Shown in pieces: positions 51,101-59,474 of a DNA stretch of 64,000 bases. Under the pieces are notes generated by a model. It did not search any database, had not been told where the DNA came from, and saw nothing but the letters and a program-made list of their open reading frames with translations. The stretch is from the NCBI GenBank assembly GCA_017398045.1, contig JAFQHI010000009.1, forward strand, positions 1 to 64,000. Direction: 5' to 3'. Source of the stretch: Alistipes sp. (GTDB taxonomy: Bacteria > Bacteroidota > Bacteroidia > Bacteroidales > Rikenellaceae). How positions within the stretch are numbered: the stretch's first letter is position 1; every line of letters starts with the position of its first letter. A program made the translations under genes and the position numbers.

Positions 51101-51508
51101 TCGTACTCGGACTTCTACGCCATGTCGAACGACTTTAAGAACCGCTGGATGGTTGCCGGTGACGAGGAGTTCACGAACATCCCAACCCTGGCCAGCGCAC
51201 GTCAGCTGCGTCAGTACGGTTCGTATGACGTCCGCACGGGTTACAACGCCTACAACTATTCGAGCGCACGTATCGGTAAGGGTGACTTCATCCGCATGAA
51301 GGAGATTTCGCTCACCTACGACCTGCCGAAGGCATGGATCAGCCGCGCCAAGTTCAACAGCCTTTCGGTGAAGATTCAGGTGACCAACCCCTTCCTGATT
51401 TATGCTCACAAGTCGCTGAACGGTCAGGATCCGGAGTTCTACCAGGCAGGTGGTGTATCGTCGCCGCTGGCTCGTCAGTTCACCTTTACGCTGAAGTTCG
51501 GTTTCTAA
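48161..51508 (+). CDS. SusC/RagA-family TonB-dependent transporter (second locus)
   Basis: An outer-membrane importer of 1115 residues. The signal peptide (MRKIVLLFMAVLGTLTTVMAQ) is followed by a CarboxypepD-regulatory-like domain (KVSGTVTAEDGSPAIGATVVV, residues about 23-105), a plug (VEAVVVTGMAKIDKRLFTGAS, then RGATSILGDSKPLWVVDGV, ILKDGSATSIYGAKAMAGV) and a barrel ending FTLKFGF. The VVVTGM motif and the length put it in the protein/peptide or mixed-substrate RagA-like group as much as in SusC (inference). Codon use is strongly biased to GGT, CGT and TCG, suggesting high expression. SusD follows 14 bases later. Confidence 0.95.
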   Translation: MRKIVLLFMAVLGTLTTVMAQNMKVSGTVTAEDGSPAIGATVVVKSTPTNGTTTDVNGAFVLNNVPAGADQKLVISYVGYTTQEVPVAPKVTVQLVPDATDVEAVVVTGMAKIDKRLFTGASDRLAAEDVMLSGVADVSRSLEGRSAGVSVQNVSATFGTAPKIRVRGATSILGDSKPLWVVDGVIIEDVTEVGADELSSGDAVTMISSAIAGLNADDIESISILKDGSATSIYGAKAMAGVIVVTTKKGRPGDARITYMGEFTTRLKPMYSDYNIMNSQDQMSVYEELRGKGFFNYAETLRASEYGIYGKMYHMINQYDRTNGMFGMAHTQAAMNEYLRQAEYRNTDWFDLLFSNSVMMNHSVSMSTGSERATSYMSMSVMTDPGWYERSKVTRYTFNANTTFKIFDNLSLNILGNGSYRKQEAPGTLGQATDAVSGEVKRDFDINPFSFAMNTSRTMDANEDYARNYTSFNIMDELQNNYIEMDATDIRFQGELNWKIVPSLEFNSLASFRYTQTSMQHHIKDESNQARAYREMSDATIRENNPFLYDDPDKLNELPVTILPNGGILEKREFKSPSYTIRNTLTWNKSFNDTHIVHAYGGMEVTSVERTNDWFRGWGLQYNQGEKAFYNYLAFKKQAEDNADYFTLSNTRRRSAAFFGMLNYSYKGRYSINGTMRYEGTNRLGESRTARWLPTWNVGGAWNVHEEKFFEPISKVISHLTFKGSYSLTADAGPDFITNSTAVIQSMNSSWRPSADDKETGLEIAQLGNADLTYEKKHETNIGMSLGLLNNRINLDVDAYWRDNYDLLGLTNTNGVGGEVWKYANIADMKSHGIEFTLSTRNIVKKNFKWTTDFTFSWSEQKITNLSTDARMMDLVLGTGYNLEGYAPSSIFSIPFTGLDSEGFPTFEIDGEPINKYNYGNIDFQATDEELLKSLKYEGPTDPVYTGGFGNTFTYKGFRLNIFMTYGFGNVVRLNPIFKSSYSDFYAMSNDFKNRWMVAGDEEFTNIPTLASARQLRQYGSYDVRTGYNAYNYSSARIGKGDFIRMKEISLTYDLPKAWISRAKFNSLSVKIQVTNPFLIYAHKSLNGQDPEFYQAGGVSSPLARQFTFTLKFGF

Positions 51509-51522
51509 AAATCTGATAGAGT

Positions 51523-53049
51523 ATGAAAAATTTTCGTAATATAATCAATAAGTTCGCGCTGTTGCTGGCCGGTTCGGCGATGTTCGTTTCGTGTAACGAC
51601 TACCTGGACGAGATGCCGGACAACCGCACCACCATCGACTCGCCCGAGAAGGTGACGATGATGCTGGTTTCGGCCTATCCGGAGGTACTGCCGCTTGTTG
51701 TGCTGGAGCAGATGTCGGACAACACGGATGACCGTGGTAAGAAGTTTAATGTGTCGAATGACCTCTGGGAGGATGCTTATCGTTTCCAGCACATCTCCAG
51801 CACCTCGACCGATTCGCCCGAGGAGATTTGGAATGCTACCTATCGCGCCATCGCCGCTGCCAACCACGCACTGGAGGGCATCGAGAAGATGATTGCTTCG
51901 GGTAAGGCTACGGCCGAGGAGATTGCTCCGCAGAAGGGTGAGGCTCTGCTTTGCCGCGCCTATGCTCACTTTACGCTTTGCAACGTGTTCTGCCAGGCTT
52001 ACAATCCCGAGACGAGTGCAACGGATGCCGGTATTCCCTATGTGACGAAGCCCGAGAAGACCGTCTTCGTAGATTACGAGCGCGGTACGGTTGCCGACGT
52101 CTATCAGAAGATTGCCGAGGACCTCGAGGCCGGTGTTGGTCTGATTGACGACACGAAGTATGCGAAGCCGAAGTTCCACTTCACGACGAAGGCTGCCAAT
52201 GCTTTTGCTGCCAAGTTCTACCTCTACTACGGTAAGTATGAGCAGGCTGTCAAGTGCGCTACGGCTGCCATTGGTGAGGACCCGACTCCGAGCTTCCGCG
52301 ATTGGGATACCTTCAACAATGCCGGTACGACGCCTGCTGAGTACACCAACGCCTACAACAACTCGGAGGAGCCTGCCAACCTCTTCGTGCAGGGTGTTCA
52401 GAGCCTTGCCGGTCGTCTCTTCAGCGGTCGCTACGTGGTAACGCGCACGAAAATCGACGAGGTAGTCGAGGGTGCCGGTCCGTGGGGTTCTACGCTTCCC
52501 AACTATTCGGATATGCCGGTTTACCAGAACCAGAACACCTCGATGTTCATTCCCAAGCAGTACGAGTATTTCCAGTACACGGATATCGTACAGGGCATCG
52601 GTTATCCCTATGTAATCAATGTTCCGTTCACGGTTGAGAAGACCATCGTTGACCGCGCAGAGGCTTATGCCTTGATGGGTGATTTCGAGAGCGCAACGCG
52701 CGATTTGAATTACTTCTACCAGCAGGGTGGTCTGACCCGCACGGTTACGACCGAGCAGATTGCAGCCTTCTATGCAGCCGGCGAGACGCCCAATTCGCTG
52801 ACGCTCGCTCCCCGCATGACGGTAGCCGAGGGTACGCAGAATGGTCTGGTTCAGGCTTGTCTGCACGCTCGTCGTATCGCAACGCTGCACGAGGGTGACC
52901 GTATTCTCGACCTGAAGCGTTATGGTGTTGCCTTCACGCACGTGATTGACGGTGATGCGAATATCGAGATTGAGCCGTTTGACAAGCGACTGGCCGTTCA
53001 GCTGCCCGCCGCGGTTATCTCGGCCGGTATCCCGGGTAACCCTCGGTAA
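51523..53049 (+). CDS. SusD/RagB-family lipoprotein (second locus)
   Basis: The 508-residue surface lipoprotein has a lipobox (FVSC) followed by NDYLDEMPDNRTTIDSPEK, the YLDE-x-P-D start of many RagB/SusD proteins, then the helical core (QKGEALLCRAYAHFTLCNVFCQAYN) and a C-terminal HARRIATLHEGDRILDLKRYG motif. It lacks the final LRPIP motif and ends LPAAVISAGIPGNPR. It pairs with the SusC gene just upstream. The short length and ending are typical of the RagB branch. Confidence 0.93.
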   Translation: MKNFRNIINKFALLLAGSAMFVSCNDYLDEMPDNRTTIDSPEKVTMMLVSAYPEVLPLVVLEQMSDNTDDRGKKFNVSNDLWEDAYRFQHISSTSTDSPEEIWNATYRAIAAANHALEGIEKMIASGKATAEEIAPQKGEALLCRAYAHFTLCNVFCQAYNPETSATDAGIPYVTKPEKTVFVDYERGTVADVYQKIAEDLEAGVGLIDDTKYAKPKFHFTTKAANAFAAKFYLYYGKYEQAVKCATAAIGEDPTPSFRDWDTFNNAGTTPAEYTNAYNNSEEPANLFVQGVQSLAGRLFSGRYVVTRTKIDEVVEGAGPWGSTLPNYSDMPVYQNQNTSMFIPKQYEYFQYTDIVQGIGYPYVINVPFTVEKTIVDRAEAYALMGDFESATRDLNYFYQQGGLTRTVTTEQIAAFYAAGETPNSLTLAPRMTVAEGTQNGLVQACLHARRIATLHEGDRILDLKRYGVAFTHVIDGDANIEIEPFDKRLAVQLPAAVISAGIPGNPR

Positions 53050-53081
53050 TCAGGAGTTGTTAAACCGAAAAAGATGAAGTT

Positions 53082-54014
53082 ATGAAAAAATCATTGTTAT
53101 ATATCGCCCTGCTTGGTATCTCGGCCCTCTTCTGCGCTTGCGCTGAGGACGATTTGAGCAGCGAAAGCGTTATCAAGGAGTCGATTAACGCCGAGACGGA
53201 TTTCGACCGTTGGCTCGAGGATAACTACCGGGCTCCTTTCAACATTCGTTTCCTCTATCGCTACGAGGATATTGAGACGAATCTGAACTACGACCTGACT
53301 CCGGCCCGCGAGCTGTATGCCCGCATTCTGGCCAAGGCCGTACGCTACCTCTGGCTCGACCTCTACACCGAGCAGTCGGATGTACACTTTATGCGTGAGC
53401 ATTCGCCCCGCGTGATTATGGTGATTGGTTCGGGTGCGCACGACCCCACGGCAGGTACCGTAACGCTTGGTACGGCCGAGGGTGGTTTGAAGATTACGCT
53501 CTATGTAGGTAACTGGTTGGAGAACTACGTCACGATTAACTACAACAACGGTGTAGATGAGACGGATGGTTACACGGTTTCGATTAAGAGTGTAGATGAC
53601 TTCAACTACTACTATCTGCACACGATTCACCACGAGTTTGCCCACATCCTGCACCAGAAGAAGGAGTATCCGCAGGACTTCAACGTAATCTCGAAGGGTG
53701 ACTACTCGGCACAGTGGACCTCGGTTTCGGACCAGGAGGCTGCCCGGCTCGGTTTCATCACCCCCTATGCTTCGAGTGCAACGCATGAGGACTTCGTAGA
53801 GGTTTATTCGAACTACCTCTCGATGAACGACGCGCAGTGGAACCAGCGTCTGCAAATGGCAGGTTCGGTAGGTGCCGACCGCATCCAGCGCAAGCTCGCC
53901 ATCGTGAAGACCTACATGAAGGAGGTTTGGGATATCGACGTAGAGGCTATGCGTGCCTCCTTGGCTCGTCGCTACAACGATATCGAGCATATTGATTGGT
54001 CGAACTTTAACTAA
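53082..54014 (+). CDS. HExxH zinc metallohydrolase lipoprotein of SusCD loci
   Basis: The 310-residue product has a lipobox (LFCAC) and a predicted zinc-peptidase fold with HHEFAHILHQ (HExxH, about residue 187) and a downstream acidic ligand candidate in THEDFVEVYSNYL. The ERYEDIETNLNY-like N-terminus and the general pattern match the family I know as substrate import-associated zinc metallohydrolase lipoprotein (found with TonB-linked SusCD genes). It probably cleaves peptides or a glycan-linked amide at the cell surface. It starts 32 bases after SusD and precedes the DUF4302 gene by 14. Confidence 0.92.
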   Translation: MKKSLLYIALLGISALFCACAEDDLSSESVIKESINAETDFDRWLEDNYRAPFNIRFLYRYEDIETNLNYDLTPARELYARILAKAVRYLWLDLYTEQSDVHFMREHSPRVIMVIGSGAHDPTAGTVTLGTAEGGLKITLYVGNWLENYVTINYNNGVDETDGYTVSIKSVDDFNYYYLHTIHHEFAHILHQKKEYPQDFNVISKGDYSAQWTSVSDQEAARLGFITPYASSATHEDFVEVYSNYLSMNDAQWNQRLQMAGSVGADRIQRKLAIVKTYMKEVWDIDVEAMRASLARRYNDIEHIDWSNFN

Positions 54015-54028
54015 TGGAGAATTAAGCA

Positions 54029-55348
54029 ATGAAAAAGATACTTTATACAGCATTGTTCTCGATGCTCGCACTCTCGATGAGCAGTTGCGTGAACAAGGTT
54101 GAGGAGGTCTTCGATGCCTCTGCCTCGGAGCGTCTGGAGCAGAAGATGCAGGAGTGTAAGCAGCTGCTTACCTCGGCTACGAATGGCTGGATGATTGAGT
54201 ATTATCCCAGCTTCTCGTCGACCTACTTCCCGGGTGGTGTTACCTTTGCGGCTACCTTCAACGCCGATGGTAACGTAACGGTTACCTCGGAGCTTGCCGT
54301 GGACCCCGCCGCTACGGTTACGAGCCACTACTCGATTAACGCTTCGTCGAGCGTCGTATTGACCTTCGACACGTTCAACGATTACATCCACTACCTCTGC
54401 GACCCCGATGAGTATGCCGAGAACGTCTATGGTGGCGATTTCGAGTGGGCTTATGTCGAGGGTGACGCCAAGCAGATGGTATTCCGTGGTACGAAGACCG
54501 ACAACCGCATTGTCTTCACCGCTTTGGAGGAGGATATCGTATCGTGCGTACAGACCATCAAGCTCATCCAGCAGGAGATTAACGCCAAGCTCTACACGGG
54601 CTATCGCTGGACCGAGGGCGCGGTTGCTCCCGCCGAGGGCGAGGGTCCGACCGATATTATCCTCTACGCTGCCGATGGTGGTAATATGCTTATCTACTAT
54701 CCGGACGGTAATACGGAGGGTGCTTACGAGGAGTATCCTTTTGCCTTCACTGCAAAGGGTATCTCGCTCTACGAGCCTATCACGATTAACGGTATCACGG
54801 CCAAGACCTTCGAGTGGGACACCACCGCAGGTGCGCTGATTGCCACGGATGCCGTAACGGAGAAGGGTGGTGAGACGACTGTTTCGCTGGCCGGTTGGTA
54901 CCGCGAGGGCTTCGTTCACTACAACGACTACCTGGGTCAGTACACGCTGCGTTACAAGTCGTCGGCTACCTCGTCGAGCTATGTAACCAAAACGGTGACC
55001 CTGAAGGAGAATGTGCCTTTGCAGTCCTACTATCTGTCGGGTCTGCACGCCTCGTTCCCCAACGTGGTTGTGACCTACTCGAAATCGACCAGCGGTCTGG
55101 CTCTGGATTACCAGCCTCTGGGTCAGTACTCGACCCGTGGTCCTGCCTACCTCTGCCCCGGTTCCGGTTCGTCGTTGATGCCCGCCCCGGGTTATGGTTG
55201 GGACATGGTAAACATCGGTGAGGATGGTCAGATTGTGTTGCAGTTCATTGCACTCAGCTCGTATGGTGACATCTTCTTCCTGTACAACAACGGTGGTTGG
55301 TATCTGATTAGCCGTCTGTACAGCCCCGACACGATGACCAAAAAGTAA
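54029..55348 (+). CDS. DUF4302 lipoprotein
   Basis: The 439-residue product has a lipobox (LSMSSC) and then FDASASERLEQKMQECKQLLTSATNGWMIEYYPS, the DUF4302 opening pattern, continuing with GGVTFAATFNADGNVTVTSE and LTFDTFNDYIHYLCDPDE. The rest is beta-rich. DUF4302 occurs in operons with SusCD and HExxH lipoproteins; its function is not known but a surface-exposed binding or structural role fits. It is followed by the BACON protein after 21 bases. Confidence 0.92.
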   Translation: MKKILYTALFSMLALSMSSCVNKVEEVFDASASERLEQKMQECKQLLTSATNGWMIEYYPSFSSTYFPGGVTFAATFNADGNVTVTSELAVDPAATVTSHYSINASSSVVLTFDTFNDYIHYLCDPDEYAENVYGGDFEWAYVEGDAKQMVFRGTKTDNRIVFTALEEDIVSCVQTIKLIQQEINAKLYTGYRWTEGAVAPAEGEGPTDIILYAADGGNMLIYYPDGNTEGAYEEYPFAFTAKGISLYEPITINGITAKTFEWDTTAGALIATDAVTEKGGETTVSLAGWYREGFVHYNDYLGQYTLRYKSSATSSSYVTKTVTLKENVPLQSYYLSGLHASFPNVVVTYSKSTSGLALDYQPLGQYSTRGPAYLCPGSGSSLMPAPGYGWDMVNIGEDGQIVLQFIALSSYGDIFFLYNNGGWYLISRLYSPDTMTKK

Positions 55349-55369
55349 ACCTTTCAAACGAATACGATT

Positions 55370-56719
55370 ATGAAAAAGATATTTTATCTGATGCTGGCTG
55401 TGACGGCCTTCGCGTTCGTTGGTTGTAACGACGACGAGGAGCCTGTACAGGTGCTGGAAATCGTAAAATCCGACGTCGGCTTCACGGCCGATGGTGGTAA
55501 CGGTATGATTACCGTGAACACGACGGAGGGCGATTTCAAGGCTACCACCGATAAGAGCTGGATTACCATTGAGGGTACGGGCTGGGACAAGGCCGACCCC
55601 TATAACAAGACCGTCAGCTATGCTGTTGCCCCTTACGACGGTGCTTTGACCCGTTCGGGTAAGATTACGATTGTAGCCGGTGCGCTGACCGAGGAGGTGA
55701 CCATCATGCAGGTGGGTTCGTCGTTCGATATGTCGGTTGAGCCGGTAGCTGTTGACCCTGCCGGTCAGCAGGTTGTGGAGGTTCCTTTCGACGCTTCGTC
55801 GAGTGCAGCTCCCACGGTGGAGATTCCCGCCGATGCTTCGTGGCTCCGCGCTACGGCTGTTGAGGGTGCCATCCAGCTCATTGCCGACCTGAACTACGAG
55901 ACGCCCCGTTCGACTACGATTACTGTGAAGCAGTCGTGGAAGCCGGTTGAGATTCCCGTAACGCAGGGCGTGGTAAATCTGGTAACGATTGAGCATATCG
56001 AGACTGCCAAGGGTGCTGCCTATGAGGTGACCATCACCCCGACCGAGTACCTCCCGCTGGCCGCTCCCACCTGGGACGTGACGACGACCTATGACTGGAT
56101 TACGATTGAGAAGACGGCCGAGTCGTTCACCGTGAAGCTCGCCGAGAACACGACGGGTAAGAACCGCACGGGTTCGATTTCGCTGACCGATGGCGGCGAG
56201 AAGGTGCTGCGTACCATCACCGTATCGCAGGGCTTCCTGACCCCCGCACTCTTCATGGGAGATTGGGCAATGCCTTGCCGTGGTTATAATGACGCCGGTC
56301 AGGCTGCCGATATCGTAGCGGACATTTCGTTTGGTTATGATGAGGAGAGTGGCTCGTACTACTGCGTATTAGGTGGCTTTATGATTCCCGTATCGTATGT
56401 AGAGACCGACACCACGGCATACATCACGTTGGAGTCGCAGCCGCTGGGTATGGTATATAATGTGTACTATATCTTCTTGACGCTGAACTCGGATAACGGC
56501 TACATCATCCACCAGGCATTGCCCGGTTATGGTATCAAGTTCGTCTTCGTGAATACCACGACGCTGGAGGTACAGCCCTTCAACAACCCGGGTTGGCCGG
56601 AGGGTGGTCAGACGAACGGTATCACCTTCGGTGCTTACTCTTCTTCGACCCCGTCAAGCAGTACGAGTGCCGGTAACTGGGATATGTTCCGTAACCTGAC
56701 GACGCTGACGCGCAAATAG
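55370..56719 (+). CDS. Lipoprotein with three BACON-type domains
   Basis: The 449-residue product has a lipobox (AFVGC) and three tandem beta-sandwich repeats with BACON hallmarks: KSWITIEG (about residue 65), ASWLRAT (about 160) and YDWITIEK (about 245), each followed by an ITIVAG, ITVKQSW or RTITVSQG end strand. The C-terminal about 150 residues (FMGDWAMPCRGYND to the end) form a separate domain that I do not recognise, ending with a short Ser-rich stretch. BACON domains usually hold surface glycan-binding or enzyme modules away from the membrane. It is the last gene of the five-gene operon. Confidence 0.9.
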   Translation: MKKIFYLMLAVTAFAFVGCNDDEEPVQVLEIVKSDVGFTADGGNGMITVNTTEGDFKATTDKSWITIEGTGWDKADPYNKTVSYAVAPYDGALTRSGKITIVAGALTEEVTIMQVGSSFDMSVEPVAVDPAGQQVVEVPFDASSSAAPTVEIPADASWLRATAVEGAIQLIADLNYETPRSTTITVKQSWKPVEIPVTQGVVNLVTIEHIETAKGAAYEVTITPTEYLPLAAPTWDVTTTYDWITIEKTAESFTVKLAENTTGKNRTGSISLTDGGEKVLRTITVSQGFLTPALFMGDWAMPCRGYNDAGQAADIVADISFGYDEESGSYYCVLGGFMIPVSYVETDTTAYITLESQPLGMVYNVYYIFLTLNSDNGYIIHQALPGYGIKFVFVNTTTLEVQPFNNPGWPEGGQTNGITFGAYSSSTPSSSTSAGNWDMFRNLTTLTRK

Positions 56720-56794
56720 TTAAAAATATCCCCAGAACTTTCATTTGGCTCTTATCATAAGCGTTATATAGGAGTGTACAAAAAAAGTTCACCG

Positions 56795-56834
56795 GAGAGG
56801 AAGTCCTAACCAACCTGGGCTTCCTCTCTTTTTT
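56795..56834 (+). terminator. Terminator of the second SusCD operon
   Basis: A 9-bp stem GAGAGGAAG (56795-56803) with CTTCCTCTC (56820-56828), a 16-base loop and a T-run. The stem sequence is again the CT/GA repeat unit. Confidence 0.85.
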
Positions 56835-56846
56835 ATGGAATTTTTC

Positions 56847-56874
56847 GTATCTTTGAGGTAAACCTCGAAGATAC
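56847..56874. promoter_or_regulatory. 12-bp dyad enclosing a -7 box upstream of the LuxE-like gene
   Basis: GTATCTTTGAGG (56847-56858) and its near-perfect complement (56863-56874, 11 of 12) contain the exact -7 match TATCTTTG (56848-56855). A smaller GGGAGT-AA-ACTCCC dyad lies at 56898-56911. The block TTTTTCGTATCTTTG at 56841-56855 is repeated at 56925-56939. Confidence 0.55.
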
Positions 56875-56931
56875 TTGCACTCGCTGTGAAAAATAAGGGA
56901 GTAAACTCCCTATTTCTCGCTCGTTTTTTCG

Positions 56932-56939
56932 TATCTTTG
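56932..56939 (+). promoter_or_regulatory. -7 box directly at the LuxE-like start codon
   Basis: TATCTTTG, an exact match, ends four bases before the ATG at 56944, implying a leaderless mRNA. Confidence 0.55.
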
Positions 56940-56943
56940 TAGC

Positions 56944-57909
56944 ATGAAGGAGTTGGAACGCATCTTTGCCGTAACCTCCGACGAAGCGTTCGAGCAGTTG
57001 GCTCTGGAGCTGTTTCGTCGGCAGGCGGCCGAGTGCGCCCCCTATCGGGAGTATCTCTCGCTTATCGGGTGCGACCCCGCCCGGGTCGGAGGGGTGGAGC
57101 AGATACCCTTCCTGCCGATTCGACTCTTCAAGCACCGCGACATTTATTGTGGCCAGGGTGCGCCCGAGGTGGTCTTCACCTCCTCGGCTACGACCGGCAT
57201 GACCCCGTCGCGCCATCCGATGGCCTCACTCGCACTCTACGAAAGGGCCTTCACGGAGGCATTTCGTCGTTTCTACGGCGACCCCGAGGGGTGGAGCCTC
57301 TACGCCCTCCTGCCCAACTACCTGCAACGCAAAGGCTCGTCGCTCATCTACATGGCCGACCGACTGATTGCGGCCTGCGGTTCGGGCGGCTTCTACCTCG
57401 ACGAATACGAAAAGCTGATTGCCGATATGGAGGCCGACGCAAAACCCAAAATCTTGTTGGGCGTGAGCTATGCCCTTTGGGATTTGGCCGAGCGATACGC
57501 TCCGAAGCTCGGCAACACGATTGTGATGGAGACGGGTGGCATGAAGGGGTACCGCGAGGAGCTTCCGAAGGAGCTTTTCCACAAGATTCTTTGCGAGGGA
57601 TTCGGCGTTGAAAAGATTCACTCCGAGTACGGCATGGCCGAACTCACGTCGCAGGCCTACTCGAAGGGGGAGAATCGTTTCTACTGCCCGCCCTGGATGC
57701 GGGTGCTGGTGCGCGACGTGAACGACCCGTGCGATGTACGACAAAGGGCAGGTCGTGGCGGACTGAATATCATTGATTTGGCCAACTACTACTCCTGCGC
57801 CTTCCTCCAGACCGAGGATGTGGGTCGCCTGCACGCGGACGGCTCGTTCGAGATTGAGGGGCGCATCGACCACAGCGAAATCCGTGGTTGTAACTTATTG
57901 GTGCAATAA
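56944..57909 (+). CDS. LuxE-like acyl-protein synthetase / AMP-forming acyl transferase
   Basis: The 321-residue product resembles the LuxE/ANL group that activates acyl groups: EQIPFLPIRLFKHRDIYCG, VVFTSSATTGMTPSRHPM (the P-loop-like TSSGTTG region, here SSATTGM), IYMADRLI, VMETGGMKGYREELPKELF, KIHSEYGMAELTSQAYS (A5-like motif) and TEDVGRLHADGSFEIEGRIDHSEIRGC (A7-A8-like). It is cytoplasmic. Which acyl group or acceptor is used is unknown. It is followed by the cytidylyltransferase gene after ten bases, so the two likely work on the same surface-glycan or metabolite pathway. Confidence 0.88.
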   Translation: MKELERIFAVTSDEAFEQLALELFRRQAAECAPYREYLSLIGCDPARVGGVEQIPFLPIRLFKHRDIYCGQGAPEVVFTSSATTGMTPSRHPMASLALYERAFTEAFRRFYGDPEGWSLYALLPNYLQRKGSSLIYMADRLIAACGSGGFYLDEYEKLIADMEADAKPKILLGVSYALWDLAERYAPKLGNTIVMETGGMKGYREELPKELFHKILCEGFGVEKIHSEYGMAELTSQAYSKGENRFYCPPWMRVLVRDVNDPCDVRQRAGRGGLNIIDLANYYSCAFLQTEDVGRLHADGSFEIEGRIDHSEIRGCNLLVQ

Positions 57910-57919
57910 ACAGAAAAGG

Positions 57920-58567
57920 ATGAAAATCGTAGCCTTCGTACCCATACGGCTCAACTCACAACGGGTGGCCGGCAAAAATCTGCGGCTGTTGGGCGATACG
58001 CCCCTCATGTGCCATATTTTACAGACGCTCTGTGCGGTAAAGCAAATCGACGAGGTCTATCTCTACTGCTCGGATGAGCGGATTCGGGAGGTACTGCCCG
58101 AGGGGGTGCGATTTCTCAAACGCCCCGCATCGCTCGACAGCGACGAGACGTTAGGGGCCGAAATCTACGACCGTTTCACCGCCGAGGTCGATGCCGACTA
58201 CTACCTGCTGGCCCATGCCACCTCGCCCTTCATCCGACGCGAGACCATCGAGCAGGCCATCGATGCCGTGCTGGCGGGTCCCTACGACTCGGCCTTCAGT
58301 GCCGAGAAGATTCAGACCTTCGCCTGGTTCCGTGGCGAGCCGCTCAACTACTCGCTCGGCAACATCCCCCGCACGCAGACCATCGAGCCGCTCTATGTCG
58401 AGACCTCGGCCTTCTTCCTCTTCAGCCGCGCACTCTGGTGCGAGAGGCACCAACGCATCGGCAAAAAGCCCTACATGGCGGTCGTGGACCACATCGAGGG
58501 GCTTGATATCGACTATCCGGAGGATTTTGCGCTGGCCGAAATCATCGAAAAGGCGCGGCGACTCTAA
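57920..58567 (+). CDS. CMP-sugar synthetase-like cytidylyltransferase
   Basis: The 215-residue product has the NeuA/KdsB-type nucleotidyltransferase start IVAFVPIRLNSQRVAGKNLRLLGDTPL, YLLAHATSPFIRRETIEQAI (product binding), and DIDYPEDFALAE (metal-binding, near the C-terminus). This is the acylneuraminate cytidylyltransferase family, which activates sialic, legionaminic, pseudaminic or similar acidic sugars as CMP-sugars. No synthase for such a sugar (NeuB-like) is in the window. The pairing with a LuxE-like gene suggests an acylated or otherwise modified sugar (inference). Confidence 0.88.
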   Translation: MKIVAFVPIRLNSQRVAGKNLRLLGDTPLMCHILQTLCAVKQIDEVYLYCSDERIREVLPEGVRFLKRPASLDSDETLGAEIYDRFTAEVDADYYLLAHATSPFIRRETIEQAIDAVLAGPYDSAFSAEKIQTFAWFRGEPLNYSLGNIPRTQTIEPLYVETSAFFLFSRALWCERHQRIGKKPYMAVVDHIEGLDIDYPEDFALAEIIEKARRL

Positions 58568-58582
58568 AAGGGCTGTGTTACA

Positions 58583-59458
58583 CTACCCGCGACGGCGGTA
58601 GGCGTCAATCATCGACGAGCGGGTACAATTCACAATCTCCGCTCCAAGGCTGTCGGCATAGTCGCGCAACAGCTCGTGGCCACGAAACAGGTCGGCCACC
58701 TCTTGCAGATAAACAGCCATCGTATAGGGAACTTCCGGCACCTTCTGCATCATGGGCTTCAGGTGTGGAGTCGTGTCGTCGTCGTAGAAGTGGCGGTCGG
58801 CACGGCAAAGGCGATTCTCGCCATCAACGGTCAGCCCCTCGAGCAACGTATGGTCCACACCGTAGAGTTCGACCCGACGATAACCCAACTGCAAGGCAAT
58901 CAATTCACCAACCTGCACCACGGTACCGAAATTGCCACTCCCCAACCCATGGTTGAAGAGCCAATGGCGCACCGCACGGAAGCCATAGTAGGTAATCGTA
59001 TGGAAGCGCACGATACGAATCAGGGGGTTCGTCAAATGGGCGCGGTAGTCGAAATGTTCGGGGTTGTAGTACTGCACATAGAGGTTCATGGGCCACGTAA
59101 CCCGCTCGTTGAGCGTGCGGTAGAACTGCTCGATGCGCCCACGGAGCGAAGTGCGGCGGAAGAACATCGGGTCGGACAACACATAGTAGGCCGGCCGCAA
59201 CACCATGAACCGCTCATCCTCGGCAAAGAAATTCACGGCCATAAAATCGCGTGCTGCGGGGTCACACAGCAACTCCTCCAGCTCCCCCTTCAGCGAGGGT
59301 CCGTTGCCCAGCACGGCCATCGTCGGCCGTTGCTCGCCCACGGTGCCGGCACGCTTCACCTCATCGCGAAAATCCTCTTTCCAAGCCATCACGGCAAAGT
59401 AGAGCAGGGTGTCGAAACCCTTGCGCACGGCATCTATGATTCGTTCGGCAGTCGTCAT
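58583..59458 (-). CDS. MptE/DUF115-like Rossmann protein of surface-glycan loci
   Basis: The 291-residue cytoplasmic product has the DUF115-like signature of a Rossmann nucleotide site: MAVLGNGPSLKGELEELL (about 48-65), DFMAVNFFAEDERF, YYVLSDPMFF, GSGNFGTVVQVGELIALQLGYRRVELYGVDHTLLEGL and IVNCTRSSMIDAYRR at the end. Related proteins are annotated as 6-hydroxymethylpterin diphosphokinase MptE-like or as motility-accessory glycosyltransferases; in Bacteroidota they occur in capsule/LPS loci. It is divergent from the GT2 gene and shares its promoter zone. Function is uncertain. Confidence 0.82.
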   Translation of the reverse strand: MTTAERIIDAVRKGFDTLLYFAVMAWKEDFRDEVKRAGTVGEQRPTMAVLGNGPSLKGELEELLCDPAARDFMAVNFFAEDERFMVLRPAYYVLSDPMFFRRTSLRGRIEQFYRTLNERVTWPMNLYVQYYNPEHFDYRAHLTNPLIRIVRFHTITYYGFRAVRHWLFNHGLGSGNFGTVVQVGELIALQLGYRRVELYGVDHTLLEGLTVDGENRLCRADRHFYDDDTTPHLKPMMQKVPEVPYTMAVYLQEVADLFRGHELLRDYADSLGAEIVNCTRSSMIDAYRRRG

Positions 59459-59474
59459 CGGAGCAGTTGTTTTA

